From contig JAISSM010000037.1 in NCBI GenBank assembly GCA_031273075.1, positions 1 to 20,167 of the forward strand: a DNA stretch of 20,167 bases, read 5' to 3'. The stretch is from Rickettsiales bacterium (GTDB lineage Bacteria; Pseudomonadota; Alphaproteobacteria; Rs-D84). Below are positions 14,271 through 20,167 of this stretch, one piece after another. Under the pieces are notes generated by a model that was not told where the DNA came from, did not search any database, and saw nothing but the letters and a program-made list of their open reading frames with translations. Both the position numbers and the translations under genes were made by a program. The stretch's first letter is position 1, and each line of letters opens with the position of its first letter.

Positions 14271-15497
14271 ATGAAAAGTGAATTATTGCATGAGTTGGAG
14301 GAGCGCGGGTTTATTTATCAAGCCAGCAATATGGACGGCTTGCTCGACGTATTGACGAGCGGCGTCAGAGTGTCCTTGTATTACGGTTCCGATCCGACCG
14401 GCGATTCGCTTCATGTCGGGCACATCGTTCCCATTATGATGATGCGCTGGTTCCAGCGTTACGGGCACAGGCCCATAATGCTTGTCGGCGGCGCGACCGG
14501 ACGCATCGGGGATCCAAGCGGGCGCGACAATGGCCGACCGGTATTGTCGGAAAGCGCGCTTTCCAAAAATCTTATCGGGCTTCGAAAGTCGTATGAAAAG
14601 ATTTTAGGAAACGACGATTTCCTTACGGTCGACAACTATGACTGGCATAAAAACTTCGGCCACTTGGAATTTCTTTCCGAGTTCGGAACTGATTTCACCG
14701 TTCCGCGCATGCTTTCCATGGAATCCGTAAAACGCCGCCTTGAAAACGGAATGAGTTTTCTCGAATTCAACTATATGACGTTTCAAGCGGTCGATTTCCT
14801 GGAACTTTACAAAAAGCACAACTGCGTGTTGCAGATTTGCGGATCGGATCAATGGGGCAACTGCATAATGGGCGTGGAACTGATCCGCAAGAAATTGGCG
14901 AAGGAGGCGTTCGTTTTATCGACGCCGCTTATCACGGACGCCCAAGGAAACAAGATCGGGAAGTCCGCCGGGAACGCCGTGTGGGTCAACGAGGACAAGA
15001 CGACGCCGTACGAATACTATCAATATTTCCGGAATGTCACCGATGCCGACGTTGAAAAGTTTTTGAAGATATATACAGAGCTGACTTTGGACGAGATCGC
15101 AAAATTGGCAAAGTTGAAAGACGCGGAGTTGAACGAGGCGAAAAAGATTCTGGCGTTCGAGGCGACCAAGATCGCGCACGGCAAGGATGCGGCCAATGCC
15201 GCCGCCGCGGCAAGCGCGGCGCTGTTCGCAGGCGCGGCGGTCGCATCGGCGACTGTCGTCGCCTCCGCCGCGCCATCAGTGAATGTGAAAGCAAAACTGC
15301 CGATGTCCGCGATTGATTTCGCGATGCTGTCCGGATTATTCCCGACAAAGTCCGAGGCCCGCCGCACCATAGGGCAGGGCGGATTGTCCGTCAACGGCCG
15401 GCGGGTTTTAAGCGTCGATGAGGTCATTGAGGGCGCGGGTGAATTTCTTGTGCAGAAGGGCAAAAAAACGTTTGTGAAAGTTGTGGTCAACAGTTAA
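14271..15497 (+). CDS. tyrS: Tyrosyl-tRNA synthetase with repeat-encoded insert
   Basis: Class I synthetase charging tRNA-Tyr, 408 residues. The HIGH-type motif is HVGH (in DSLHVGHIVPIMMM, about residues 46-49). Tyr-binding and core segments include GGATGRIGDPSGR, YMTFQAVDFLELY and ICGSDQWGNCIMG. The KMSKS loop is KIGKSAGNAVW. The C-terminal S4 RNA-binding domain starts near residue 345 (MSAIDFAMLSGLFPTKSEARRTIGQGGLSVNGRRV). Between HGKDAANAAAAASAALF and S4 lies an Ala/Val/Ser/Thr insert (about residues 321-335) encoded precisely by a perfect copy of the TCGCATC bulged-hairpin repeat. Start: ATG 14271 is the end of a TAACAAT heptamer, with only a weak purine stretch upstream. The stop is in another heptamer array. 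Confidence 0.95.
   Translation: MKSELLHELEERGFIYQASNMDGLLDVLTSGVRVSLYYGSDPTGDSLHVGHIVPIMMMRWFQRYGHRPIMLVGGATGRIGDPSGRDNGRPVLSESALSKNLIGLRKSYEKILGNDDFLTVDNYDWHKNFGHLEFLSEFGTDFTVPRMLSMESVKRRLENGMSFLEFNYMTFQAVDFLELYKKHNCVLQICGSDQWGNCIMGVELIRKKLAKEAFVLSTPLITDAQGNKIGKSAGNAVWVNEDKTTPYEYYQYFRNVTDADVEKFLKIYTELTLDEIAKLAKLKDAELNEAKKILAFEATKIAHGKDAANAAAAASAALFAGAAVASATVVASAAPSVNVKAKLPMSAIDFAMLSGLFPTKSEARRTIGQGGLSVNGRRVLSVDEVIEGAGEFLVQKGKKTFVKVVVNS
15231..15274 (+). repeat. TCGCATC bulged-hairpin element, copy C (inside tyrS)
   Basis: The outer stem is a perfect 10 bp (15231-15240 with 15265-15274). Bulge TCGCATC is at 15241-15247. The inner stem is GGCGAC/GTCGCC, with loop TGTC and 3' bulge T (15264). 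Its core is identical to intergenic copy A. It reads in frame as GAAVASATVVASAAP within TyrS and has no stop in any of the six frames. Confidence 0.92.
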
Positions 15498-15522
15498 CAA
15501 TTAACAATGAACAATTAACAAT
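15488..15522 (+). repeat. Heptamer array at the tyrS 3' end
   Basis: Units CAACAGT, TAACAAT, TAACAAT, GAACAAT, TAACAAT. The tyrS stop TAA (15495-15497) begins the second unit. Module R3 follows directly. Confidence 0.85.
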
Positions 15523-15761
15523 GACCACCCCGGCGCTTCGCGCCACCCCTCCATAGAGGGGAACTAGCTCCCCCTTGGCGCCGGAGGCGCCACTCCCCCT
15601 CAAGGAGGGGGAGACAAAACCACCATGGTGCTTTGGCGCCGCGTACTTTATTGGGGCCCTATTCCCGCCTTCGCGGGAATGACAAGAGAGAAACCCCGCG
15701 GTATGACAAAGGAGAAAATGCCTGCGGCGCAATGGATCCCCGCAGTCGCGGGGATGACGAG
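15523..15761 (+). repeat. Mosaic repeat island: R3, R4 and R2 copies
   Basis: R3 (15523-15564) is nearly identical to 3423-3462. R4 (15566-15615) has a GGCGCC-centred stem and the 3' CTCCCCCTCAAGGAGGGGGAG palindrome. R2 (15657-15686) has ATTCCCGC-CTTC-GCGGGAAT. An R2 fragment follows at 15692-15711. A last R2 variant (15732-15761, ATCCCCGC/GCGGGGAT) ends 4 bp past the stop of the convergent 994-residue gene. No gene in 15498-15765. Confidence 0.8.
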
Positions 15762-15765
15762 TGTG

Positions 15766-18750
15766 TTAGAGTTGGGACTGGTTCATAATGATATTTCTGA
15801 ACGGCAGTATATTCGGGTTCGTGCTGCTGGTGGTGCTTTCCGTATAGTTGTTCCCCCACATTTCCGCGTATCCGCCCGCCCCGTAAAACATATCAAGTTC
15901 GTTCGCTTCGTCATTCATGGAAGCTTCAAACATTTCATTTTGCCATTTGCTCTGCACCTTATCGTGGTTTTTATACCACTTCCAATCCTGGGCCTTCCCC
16001 GCCTGCCAATAATCCCAGACGGCCATGGCCATCAGTGCGGTTTCATATCTGGATCTTTCTTTCGAGGCCTCCCCGCCCACCATCTCGTTTTCCGCATAGC
16101 CGTTCTTTATCATGTCGTCCCTGAAACTTTTTTCCGACACGATTTTTCTGTTTAGATTATTTTGCGCGGTCAAAAACCGGGTTCTTTTTTTCAAAGTCGC
16201 CAGTATCTTTTCCTGTTCTTCCAACTGGTCCTTTAAGCTTGCGTCATTTTGCAGTTTCCATACATCTTCCTGGACCTTGGCGACAAGATTAAACTCGTTT
16301 TTCGCAGTACGATCCAGAGTTTCAAAATTGTTATTCAAATTTTTGGTTTTGTTCAACCAATAAAGTATGGTCTTGGAGTTGGGGATCGGCTTCTTTTTAA
16401 GCAAATCTTCGACGGTATTATACCATTCGCGGTTTGTGTGCATATCCTCGTTTTGCCTTGCAGGATCAAGATCTTCTTCAAGTTCTTTAATTATCTTCGC
16501 CATTTCTTTGTCGCGTCCGCCCGGGAAGGTACCTTCCAAAGTATTCTTTAATCGTTCTTTGTGGTCGTTAAGTTTATTCCTTTCCGCGTTCGCTTCCGCC
16601 CTCGCCTTGGCGAGGAGCCCGTCCATTTTCGCTATGGTTTTGCGGTCGTTCCCTCCCTCCGCCTTTGCCTTTTTAAACGCGTTGACGGCGTTTTCCATAA
16701 TGTCGGTGTGGATATCCCAATAGCCGGTTTCTTTATATTCCTTTTGCCATTCCTTCAACTGTTTGCCGAGTATGCCGAACTGTTCAAGTTCTTTCCCGTG
16801 GAATGTGCCGCCAAGGCCGCGCCACCCGTTGCCGTACACCCTGTTAAAGCCGTGGACGCCCAAGTGTATCATTGCGCCAAGAAAGTCCGCCGTCAGATTC
16901 GCCGCAAAGTTGACCCCCATGGCAAACCATTTGCCCGGCCCTTTCTGCGCCCATTTGATGCCGTTGAAAAAGTCCGCTTTGTTTTCCAGCCACGGCGCGA
17001 CCCTGTCGGAATTGAATATCCCGAACTGAAACGTATGAAGGAATTCCAATGTCGGCCACATTTCGTCGAAGTTGTGTTTATTCCTAAAACAACATTCGAC
17101 GATTATTCTTTGCACGAGGGCGCGCATTTGGTGCGGATGTTTCGCCGCCCCCGTGATCGTTTCCTTCATATCCCCGTCCGCCTTGGATTTTTCCAAAAGC
17201 TTCGTGAGTATGTTGTACGCGTCCAAGCCGCCCGCCTGCGTGCCCTTGACCTTTGCGAGAAGCGCGTCCTTTTTATCCAAAATCGCCCAGAGGCCGTCCT
17301 CAGGCTTTATGCCGACTTCGCGCACGGCCGTCGCAAATCCGCGCGCGCCCATGAATATGTATTTGTGCCGGTAATGCCTGTCCCACAGTTTAGACAGTCC
17401 GCGTTCGAACACATCTTCCCTAATATTTTTCCTGATTCTTCCGATGAGCGAAAATTCGTCGGGGTGCCTCGCCGCGAGGTCGTCGATCGCCTTGGTGTGC
17501 TCCTTGGCCTTGTCATACTGGGCCACAATCCAACTTCCGCCGTCGAAATTTCCGAATTGTTTCCTGAGTTCTTCCTGTTCGAATATAACCTTGAACAGCG
17601 ATTGGAAAACCCCGCGTTGTTTGAACCGGTCGAAGTGGTCCTGATCGATTTCTTCGTTTTCTTCGTCAAGATAGCTCTGCAATTTGACGAACGCGCCAGT
17701 GCCTTCAAATTTTTCCATGCCTTCTACTTTGGTTCCGCCAAACATTTGAAGGAGTTGTCCGTTAAGACTTGTAAGGATGTGGCGCACTGTCGTGATAAGA
17801 TCATGATCGCTCAGCGCTTTTTCGTTCACATTTAGTCCGACGTTCAACAGGCTTTTGAGTTGAGCAAAGCTTAAATGTTTGGAGTCCTTGACGCCCAGAA
17901 TGTCGCTTTTTATACGCTGAACAATCGGATTTTCATCGTTTTGTATAAATGCAAGAAATTCTTTGAAAGGACCTCTCGCCTGCGGGTTCGGTTTGAATAT
18001 CGTAAACGGTTTCAGTTCGGCAAGTTTGCCCGCATCGTCAAGCCAGTCGGCGAGGTAATTGCCGATGAAAGGGTTCAGATACATCGGGATGTTCGTTTTT
18101 ATTTGCCGGAGCCAATACATGGAGTCTTTCATGGAGCGGAGGCCGCGCATAAAGTTCCTGTATATGGTTTTTATCATGGCATCTTCGGCCACCCCGCGAC
18201 TTGATATTTCCGCGAAATCCGGTATCGATTTATATTTTGTAAGTATGGGCACGCCGTCGTCGTCGCGTTTTATCCGCCAGCGTCTTTTCCTGTCCGGGCC
18301 AAGTTCCGCCACATATTCCAGGTTTTCAAGCAGGTATTTGTCCCATCCGCGCTGAAGAGACGATCTTCCGTCGTCCGGCCACTGCACGGCTTCCACGTAT
18401 TCCCCGGTTTGAAAGTCTTTTGTCCATACGATGTTCGCATGTCTCCTAAGTCCTTTTTTGAGGTCGTGATAGAGGCGGTACTTCTGCCCCGGCGTCATGT
18501 AATAATGCAAAAAGAACCATTTCCAAACAGTATGGGTTAACTGTTCCGCGTTGCCCCATTTGTCCTTCTCGCGCGCCGCTTTCACTATATGAGGGATCTT
18601 CTCACCATCGTCAAAGACTTTGCCGGTCAGAGGGTCGATACCATTAAAATTGCGCGCGTTATAGGGCGGTTTCAGCAGAGCCGGGATAAAATTGCCATTT
18701 TCGTCCGTGAGGTCCGTAAGGTCGGCATAAGAGGGCGGGTTCCTTGACAT
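15766..18750 (-). CDS. Large protein of unknown function (994 aa)
   Basis: Not recognised. The frame is intact over 994 residues, with no signal peptide or lipobox. The N-terminal quarter is rich in Trp, Tyr and basic residues (HTVWKWFFLHYYMTPGQKYR near 78-97; later RSSLQRGWDKYLLENLEYV). The middle is alpha-helical and charged. One moderately hydrophobic stretch (about residues 605-635, WFAMGVNFAANLTADFLGAM) might be membrane-active. Residues about 690-765 and 830-890 are predicted long helices or coiled coils (LLAKARAEANAERNKLND; EEQEKILATLKKRTRF). The C-terminus is Asn/Ser/Thr-rich. No catalytic or nucleotide-binding motif was seen. The gene is less GC-rich by eye than its neighbours. It stands alone behind a perfect TTGACA-17-TATAAT promoter, and the ribosome site is weak (GAAAGAG). 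Function cannot be assigned; it could be an effector, structural or lineage-specific protein. Confidence 0.85.
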   Translation of the reverse strand: MSRNPPSYADLTDLTDENGNFIPALLKPPYNARNFNGIDPLTGKVFDDGEKIPHIVKAAREKDKWGNAEQLTHTVWKWFFLHYYMTPGQKYRLYHDLKKGLRRHANIVWTKDFQTGEYVEAVQWPDDGRSSLQRGWDKYLLENLEYVAELGPDRKRRWRIKRDDDGVPILTKYKSIPDFAEISSRGVAEDAMIKTIYRNFMRGLRSMKDSMYWLRQIKTNIPMYLNPFIGNYLADWLDDAGKLAELKPFTIFKPNPQARGPFKEFLAFIQNDENPIVQRIKSDILGVKDSKHLSFAQLKSLLNVGLNVNEKALSDHDLITTVRHILTSLNGQLLQMFGGTKVEGMEKFEGTGAFVKLQSYLDEENEEIDQDHFDRFKQRGVFQSLFKVIFEQEELRKQFGNFDGGSWIVAQYDKAKEHTKAIDDLAARHPDEFSLIGRIRKNIREDVFERGLSKLWDRHYRHKYIFMGARGFATAVREVGIKPEDGLWAILDKKDALLAKVKGTQAGGLDAYNILTKLLEKSKADGDMKETITGAAKHPHQMRALVQRIIVECCFRNKHNFDEMWPTLEFLHTFQFGIFNSDRVAPWLENKADFFNGIKWAQKGPGKWFAMGVNFAANLTADFLGAMIHLGVHGFNRVYGNGWRGLGGTFHGKELEQFGILGKQLKEWQKEYKETGYWDIHTDIMENAVNAFKKAKAEGGNDRKTIAKMDGLLAKARAEANAERNKLNDHKERLKNTLEGTFPGGRDKEMAKIIKELEEDLDPARQNEDMHTNREWYNTVEDLLKKKPIPNSKTILYWLNKTKNLNNNFETLDRTAKNEFNLVAKVQEDVWKLQNDASLKDQLEEQEKILATLKKRTRFLTAQNNLNRKIVSEKSFRDDMIKNGYAENEMVGGEASKERSRYETALMAMAVWDYWQAGKAQDWKWYKNHDKVQSKWQNEMFEASMNDEANELDMFYGAGGYAEMWGNNYTESTTSSTNPNILPFRNIIMNQSQL

Positions 18751-18754
18751 TTTT

Positions 18755-18775
18755 TTATTGCTCTTTCGTTTTCAT
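18755..18775 (-). other. Six-codon mini-ORF in the leader of the 994-aa gene
   Basis: An ATG immediately downstream of the predicted start site opens a six-residue frame (MKTKEQ, then TAA) ending 4 nt before the main ATG at 18750. It is out of frame with the main gene. It may be chance, or a leaderless upstream ORF that couples translation. Confidence 0.25.
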
Positions 18776-18782
18776 TTATATA

Positions 18783-18811
18783 ATTATATATCTAAAAATA
18801 TATTTTGTCAA
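18783..18811 (-). promoter_or_regulatory. Perfect sigma-70 consensus promoter of the 994-aa gene
   Basis: On the minus strand, TTGACA (18806-18811), a 17-nt AT-rich spacer and TATAAT (18783-18788). This is an exact match to the ideal promoter in both boxes and spacing. The predicted start is near 18776. Confidence 0.8.
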
Positions 18812-18853
18812 CTTATTATAACGGTTTACGGCCGTTTTTTCGGTTTCTCTTTT

Positions 18854-18871
18854 ATGGTATAATTATACCAT
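18854..18871 (+). promoter_or_regulatory. 18-bp perfect palindrome over the aldolase -10 box and start codon
   Basis: ATGGTATAATTATACCAT is a perfect inverted repeat. It contains a TGn-extended -10 (TATAAT 18858-18863), and its last two bases are the first two of the ATG. A start 7 nt after the -10 falls at 18870, the A of the ATG. It is a candidate operator: a bound dimer would cover promoter and start codon. Confidence 0.5.
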
Positions 18872-19718
18872 GAAACACGTTCTCGACAAAGCGGTTTGCC
18901 TTGGCGTTACCACGCCCGCGTTCAATTTTTACAACCTCGAATCCCTGTCGGCTATTCAGCGCGCGGTCGATGAGACCGGCGCCCGCGTTATTTTCGCCGT
19001 ATCGGAGTCCGCCTTTCAGTACATGGGCGACGAGTTTCTTAGATGGGCCTGCGCGCGAAACTATCTTCATCTCGATCACGGCAAGAGTTTCGACATCTGC
19101 AAGCGCGCGATCGCTTTGGGTTTCAAAAGCGTTATGATCGACGGAAGTCATTTGTCGTTCGATGAAAACGTAAAGTTGTCGCGGCGGGTCGCCGCCTTCG
19201 CGCATGCGCGCGGAGTTTGGGTGGAGGCCGAATTGGGCAGCATCGGCGGCGTCGAAGACAACGTATCCGGCGACGTCGGTCTTACAAATCCCCTCGACGC
19301 CGCGCGGTTCGTCAAATCAGTCGGGTGCGACAGTTTGGCAATCGCGATCGGGACAAGCCACGGCGCCCACAAAGGCGGCGGTCCGCTTCGTTTCGATATT
19401 TTGCGCGAAGTTCGGAAACTTTTGCCGGATGTTCCTTTGGTTCTTCACGGCGCGTCGCAAATCCCGGAAAAATACGCGAAGGTCGTCGGGCTTAAAAAGT
19501 CGGGCGGGACCGCGGCCGCCGATATAAAAAAGGCCGTCAAGTTCGGCATCAACAAGGTCAACATCGATTCCGACGCGCGGTTGGCGTGGACGGCGGCTGT
19601 GAAAATCGAATTTGCCAAAAAAACCGGAAATTTCGATCCGCGGCATTATCTGGGCGCGGCGACGGAAGAGTTGGTTCGACTTTACAAAGAAGAGATAAAA
19701 CTTATCGCCGGTTCATGA
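18870..19718 (+). CDS. Class II fructose-/ketose-bisphosphate aldolase
   Basis: Zinc-dependent aldolase of the FbaA/GatY/KbaY family, 282 residues, cleaving a ketose-1,6-bisphosphate to DHAP and an aldehyde phosphate. The catalytic Asp and first Zn ligand are in HLDHGKSFDICKRAI (about residues 69-83). The second region is VEAELGSIGGVEDNVSG (about 118-134). Zn-binding His residues are in GTSHGAHKGG and VLHGAS. The phosphate-binding motif is KVNIDSDARLAW. The length fits the family. FBP versus tagatose-bisphosphate specificity cannot be read from sequence. It is leaderless by promoter position, with a palindromic candidate operator. The 3' end overlaps convergent ruvX by 17 bp. Confidence 0.88.
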   Translation: MKHVLDKAVCLGVTTPAFNFYNLESLSAIQRAVDETGARVIFAVSESAFQYMGDEFLRWACARNYLHLDHGKSFDICKRAIALGFKSVMIDGSHLSFDENVKLSRRVAAFAHARGVWVEAELGSIGGVEDNVSGDVGLTNPLDAARFVKSVGCDSLAIAIGTSHGAHKGGGPLRFDILREVRKLLPDVPLVLHGASQIPEKYAKVVGLKKSGGTAAADIKKAVKFGINKVNIDSDARLAWTAAVKIEFAKKTGNFDPRHYLGAATEELVRLYKEEIKLIAGS

Positions 19719-20160
19719 TCGCAAGTGCGTTTTCAAGGATTATACGCGCGCTTTCAGAATCTATATCGCCAGTATGCCGGTCGCATCGGCGGACGCGCCC
19801 GTCGCATCCGCGACCAAGGTCGCGGCGGGTGCGATCTATGGCTTCGATGCTTGTAAGAGTTTCATCCAGCAGCGCTATCGGGACATCCGTTTGTTCGGCC
19901 AATTTTTCCGCGAACGCGCGGACCCGCTTCGTCGTTTCCGAGTCCGATCCGTCCGATCTTATCGGAAGGCCGATTATTACGCCCGTGATGTTTTCTTGAG
20001 ATATATGATATGCAATATGCGATATGTCGGTCGCGTGCGGGCGCGCGAATGTGAATTTTTTGTCCGGATCCGTCACGGCAAGGCCTATTCTTTTTTCCCC
20101 CCAATCTATGCCCATGAGTTTGCCCGCGCGTGGAAAAGTCTTGAAATTTTCCGAAATCAT
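19702..20160 (-). CDS. ruvX: Putative pre-16S rRNA nuclease / Holliday-junction resolvase YqgF (RuvX) with repeat insert
   Basis: RNase-H-fold nuclease of the YqgF family, 152 residues. It has the first catalytic Asp strand MGIDWGEKRIGLAVTD (residues 16-31), VIIGLPIRSDGSDSETTKRVRAFAEKL (about 60-86), and the LLDETLTSIEA strand carrying the catalytic Glu. The last helix is DIDSESARIILENAL, where the family normally has iDaiAAxxIL. Residues about 110-129, between these elements, are Arg/Gly/Cys-rich (RTRRDLGRGCDGRVRRCDRH) and encoded by one full and one partial TCGCATC repeat, replacing the usual linker helix. The frame stays open. An internal Met at residue 16 is an alternative start. Only 7 bp upstream is visible. 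Confidence 0.85.
   Translation of the reverse strand: MISENFKTFPRAGKLMGIDWGEKRIGLAVTDPDKKFTFARPHATDISHIAYHISQENITGVIIGLPIRSDGSDSETTKRVRAFAEKLAEQTDVPIALLDETLTSIEAIDRTRRDLGRGCDGRVRRCDRHTGDIDSESARIILENALAIMNRR
19794..19833 (+). repeat. TCGCATC bulged-hairpin element, copy F (inside ruvX), with partial copy
   Basis: The outer stem is CGCGCCCG/CGGGTGCG (19794-19801, 19826-19833, one G-T). Bulge TCGCATC is at 19802-19808. The inner stem is CGCGAC/GTCGCG, with loop CAAG and 3' bulge G (19825). Directly left (about 19774-19793) lies a left-half copy, ATGCCGG-TCGCATC-GGCGGA. It is antisense to ruvX and in frame. Confidence 0.8.
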
Positions 20161-20167
20161 AGTAGTA

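Noticed and set aside
16561..17835. A 424-codon open frame on the plus strand opposite the 994-aa gene
   Set aside because: It is the antisense shadow of the longer gene; composition is Arg/Phe/Val-biased with no recognisable motif, and the minus-strand gene has a consensus promoter.
18820..18840. Terminator-like AACGG/CCGTT hairpin plus T-run upstream of the aldolase
   Set aside because: It points along the plus strand, where no upstream plus-strand gene exists to terminate; the stem is only 5 bp.

Overview
The window looks like a chromosomal segment of an uncultured, fairly divergent alphaproteobacterium with moderately high GC. Evidence: an alphaproteobacterial-type SspB adaptor, a small DUF4167-like protein, a DUF2066-like protein, a TPR/BamB-like pair near der, a sigma-32 (RpoH), a Pal lipoprotein, and an outer-membrane barrel ending in Phe. 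No genus can be named from the sequence. No rRNA, tRNA, CRISPR array, transposase or phage gene was seen.

Layout: pal (-) diverges from a degenerate family-4 uracil-DNA-glycosylase-like gene and dnaJ (+). An EamA transporter (-) converges on dnaJ. A repeat island (3252-3557) is followed by a DUF4167-like gene and der (both -), then a YIP1-like membrane gene (+). An overlapping operon reads right to left: yfgM-like, half-length bamB-like, sspB. rpoH (+) diverges from it and runs almost directly into a porin gene. Next come an MFS transporter (-), a DUF2066-like secreted protein (+), rpsB-tsf (+) with a clear promoter and long leader, tyrS (+), an unrecognised 994-residue protein (-) behind a perfect sigma-70 consensus promoter, a class II aldolase (+), and ruvX (-). 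Most genes are housekeeping: proteostasis (rpoH, dnaJ, sspB), envelope (pal, BamB-like, porin), and translation/GTPase functions (rpsB, tsf, tyrS, der).

The most unusual content is a set of short structured repeats. (1) A bulged double hairpin is present in six good copies. Each has an outer stem of 8-12 bp, an invariant 5' bulge TCGCATC, an inner stem of 6 or 9 bp, a 4-nt loop and a single-nt 3' bulge. Both stems vary in sequence but stay complementary. Three copies lie in frame inside der, tyrS and ruvX, resembling in principle the Rickettsia palindromic elements. All copies point the same way whatever the host gene's strand. (2) Tandem heptamers (TAGCAGN / TAACAAT) sit at gene ends. Their 7-nt period puts stop codons in all three frames, and they supply actual stop codons (rpoH, porin, tsf, tyrS) and start codons (tyrS, possibly porin). 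(3) Mosaic intergenic islands of three further palindromic modules, plus one cloverleaf-like element, are all in one orientation.

A second theme is leaderless expression. Five genes (eamA, rpoH, MFS, DUF2066-like, aldolase) have a recognisable -10 box placed so that the transcript would start 0-4 nt from the start codon, and they lack a Shine-Dalgarno sequence.
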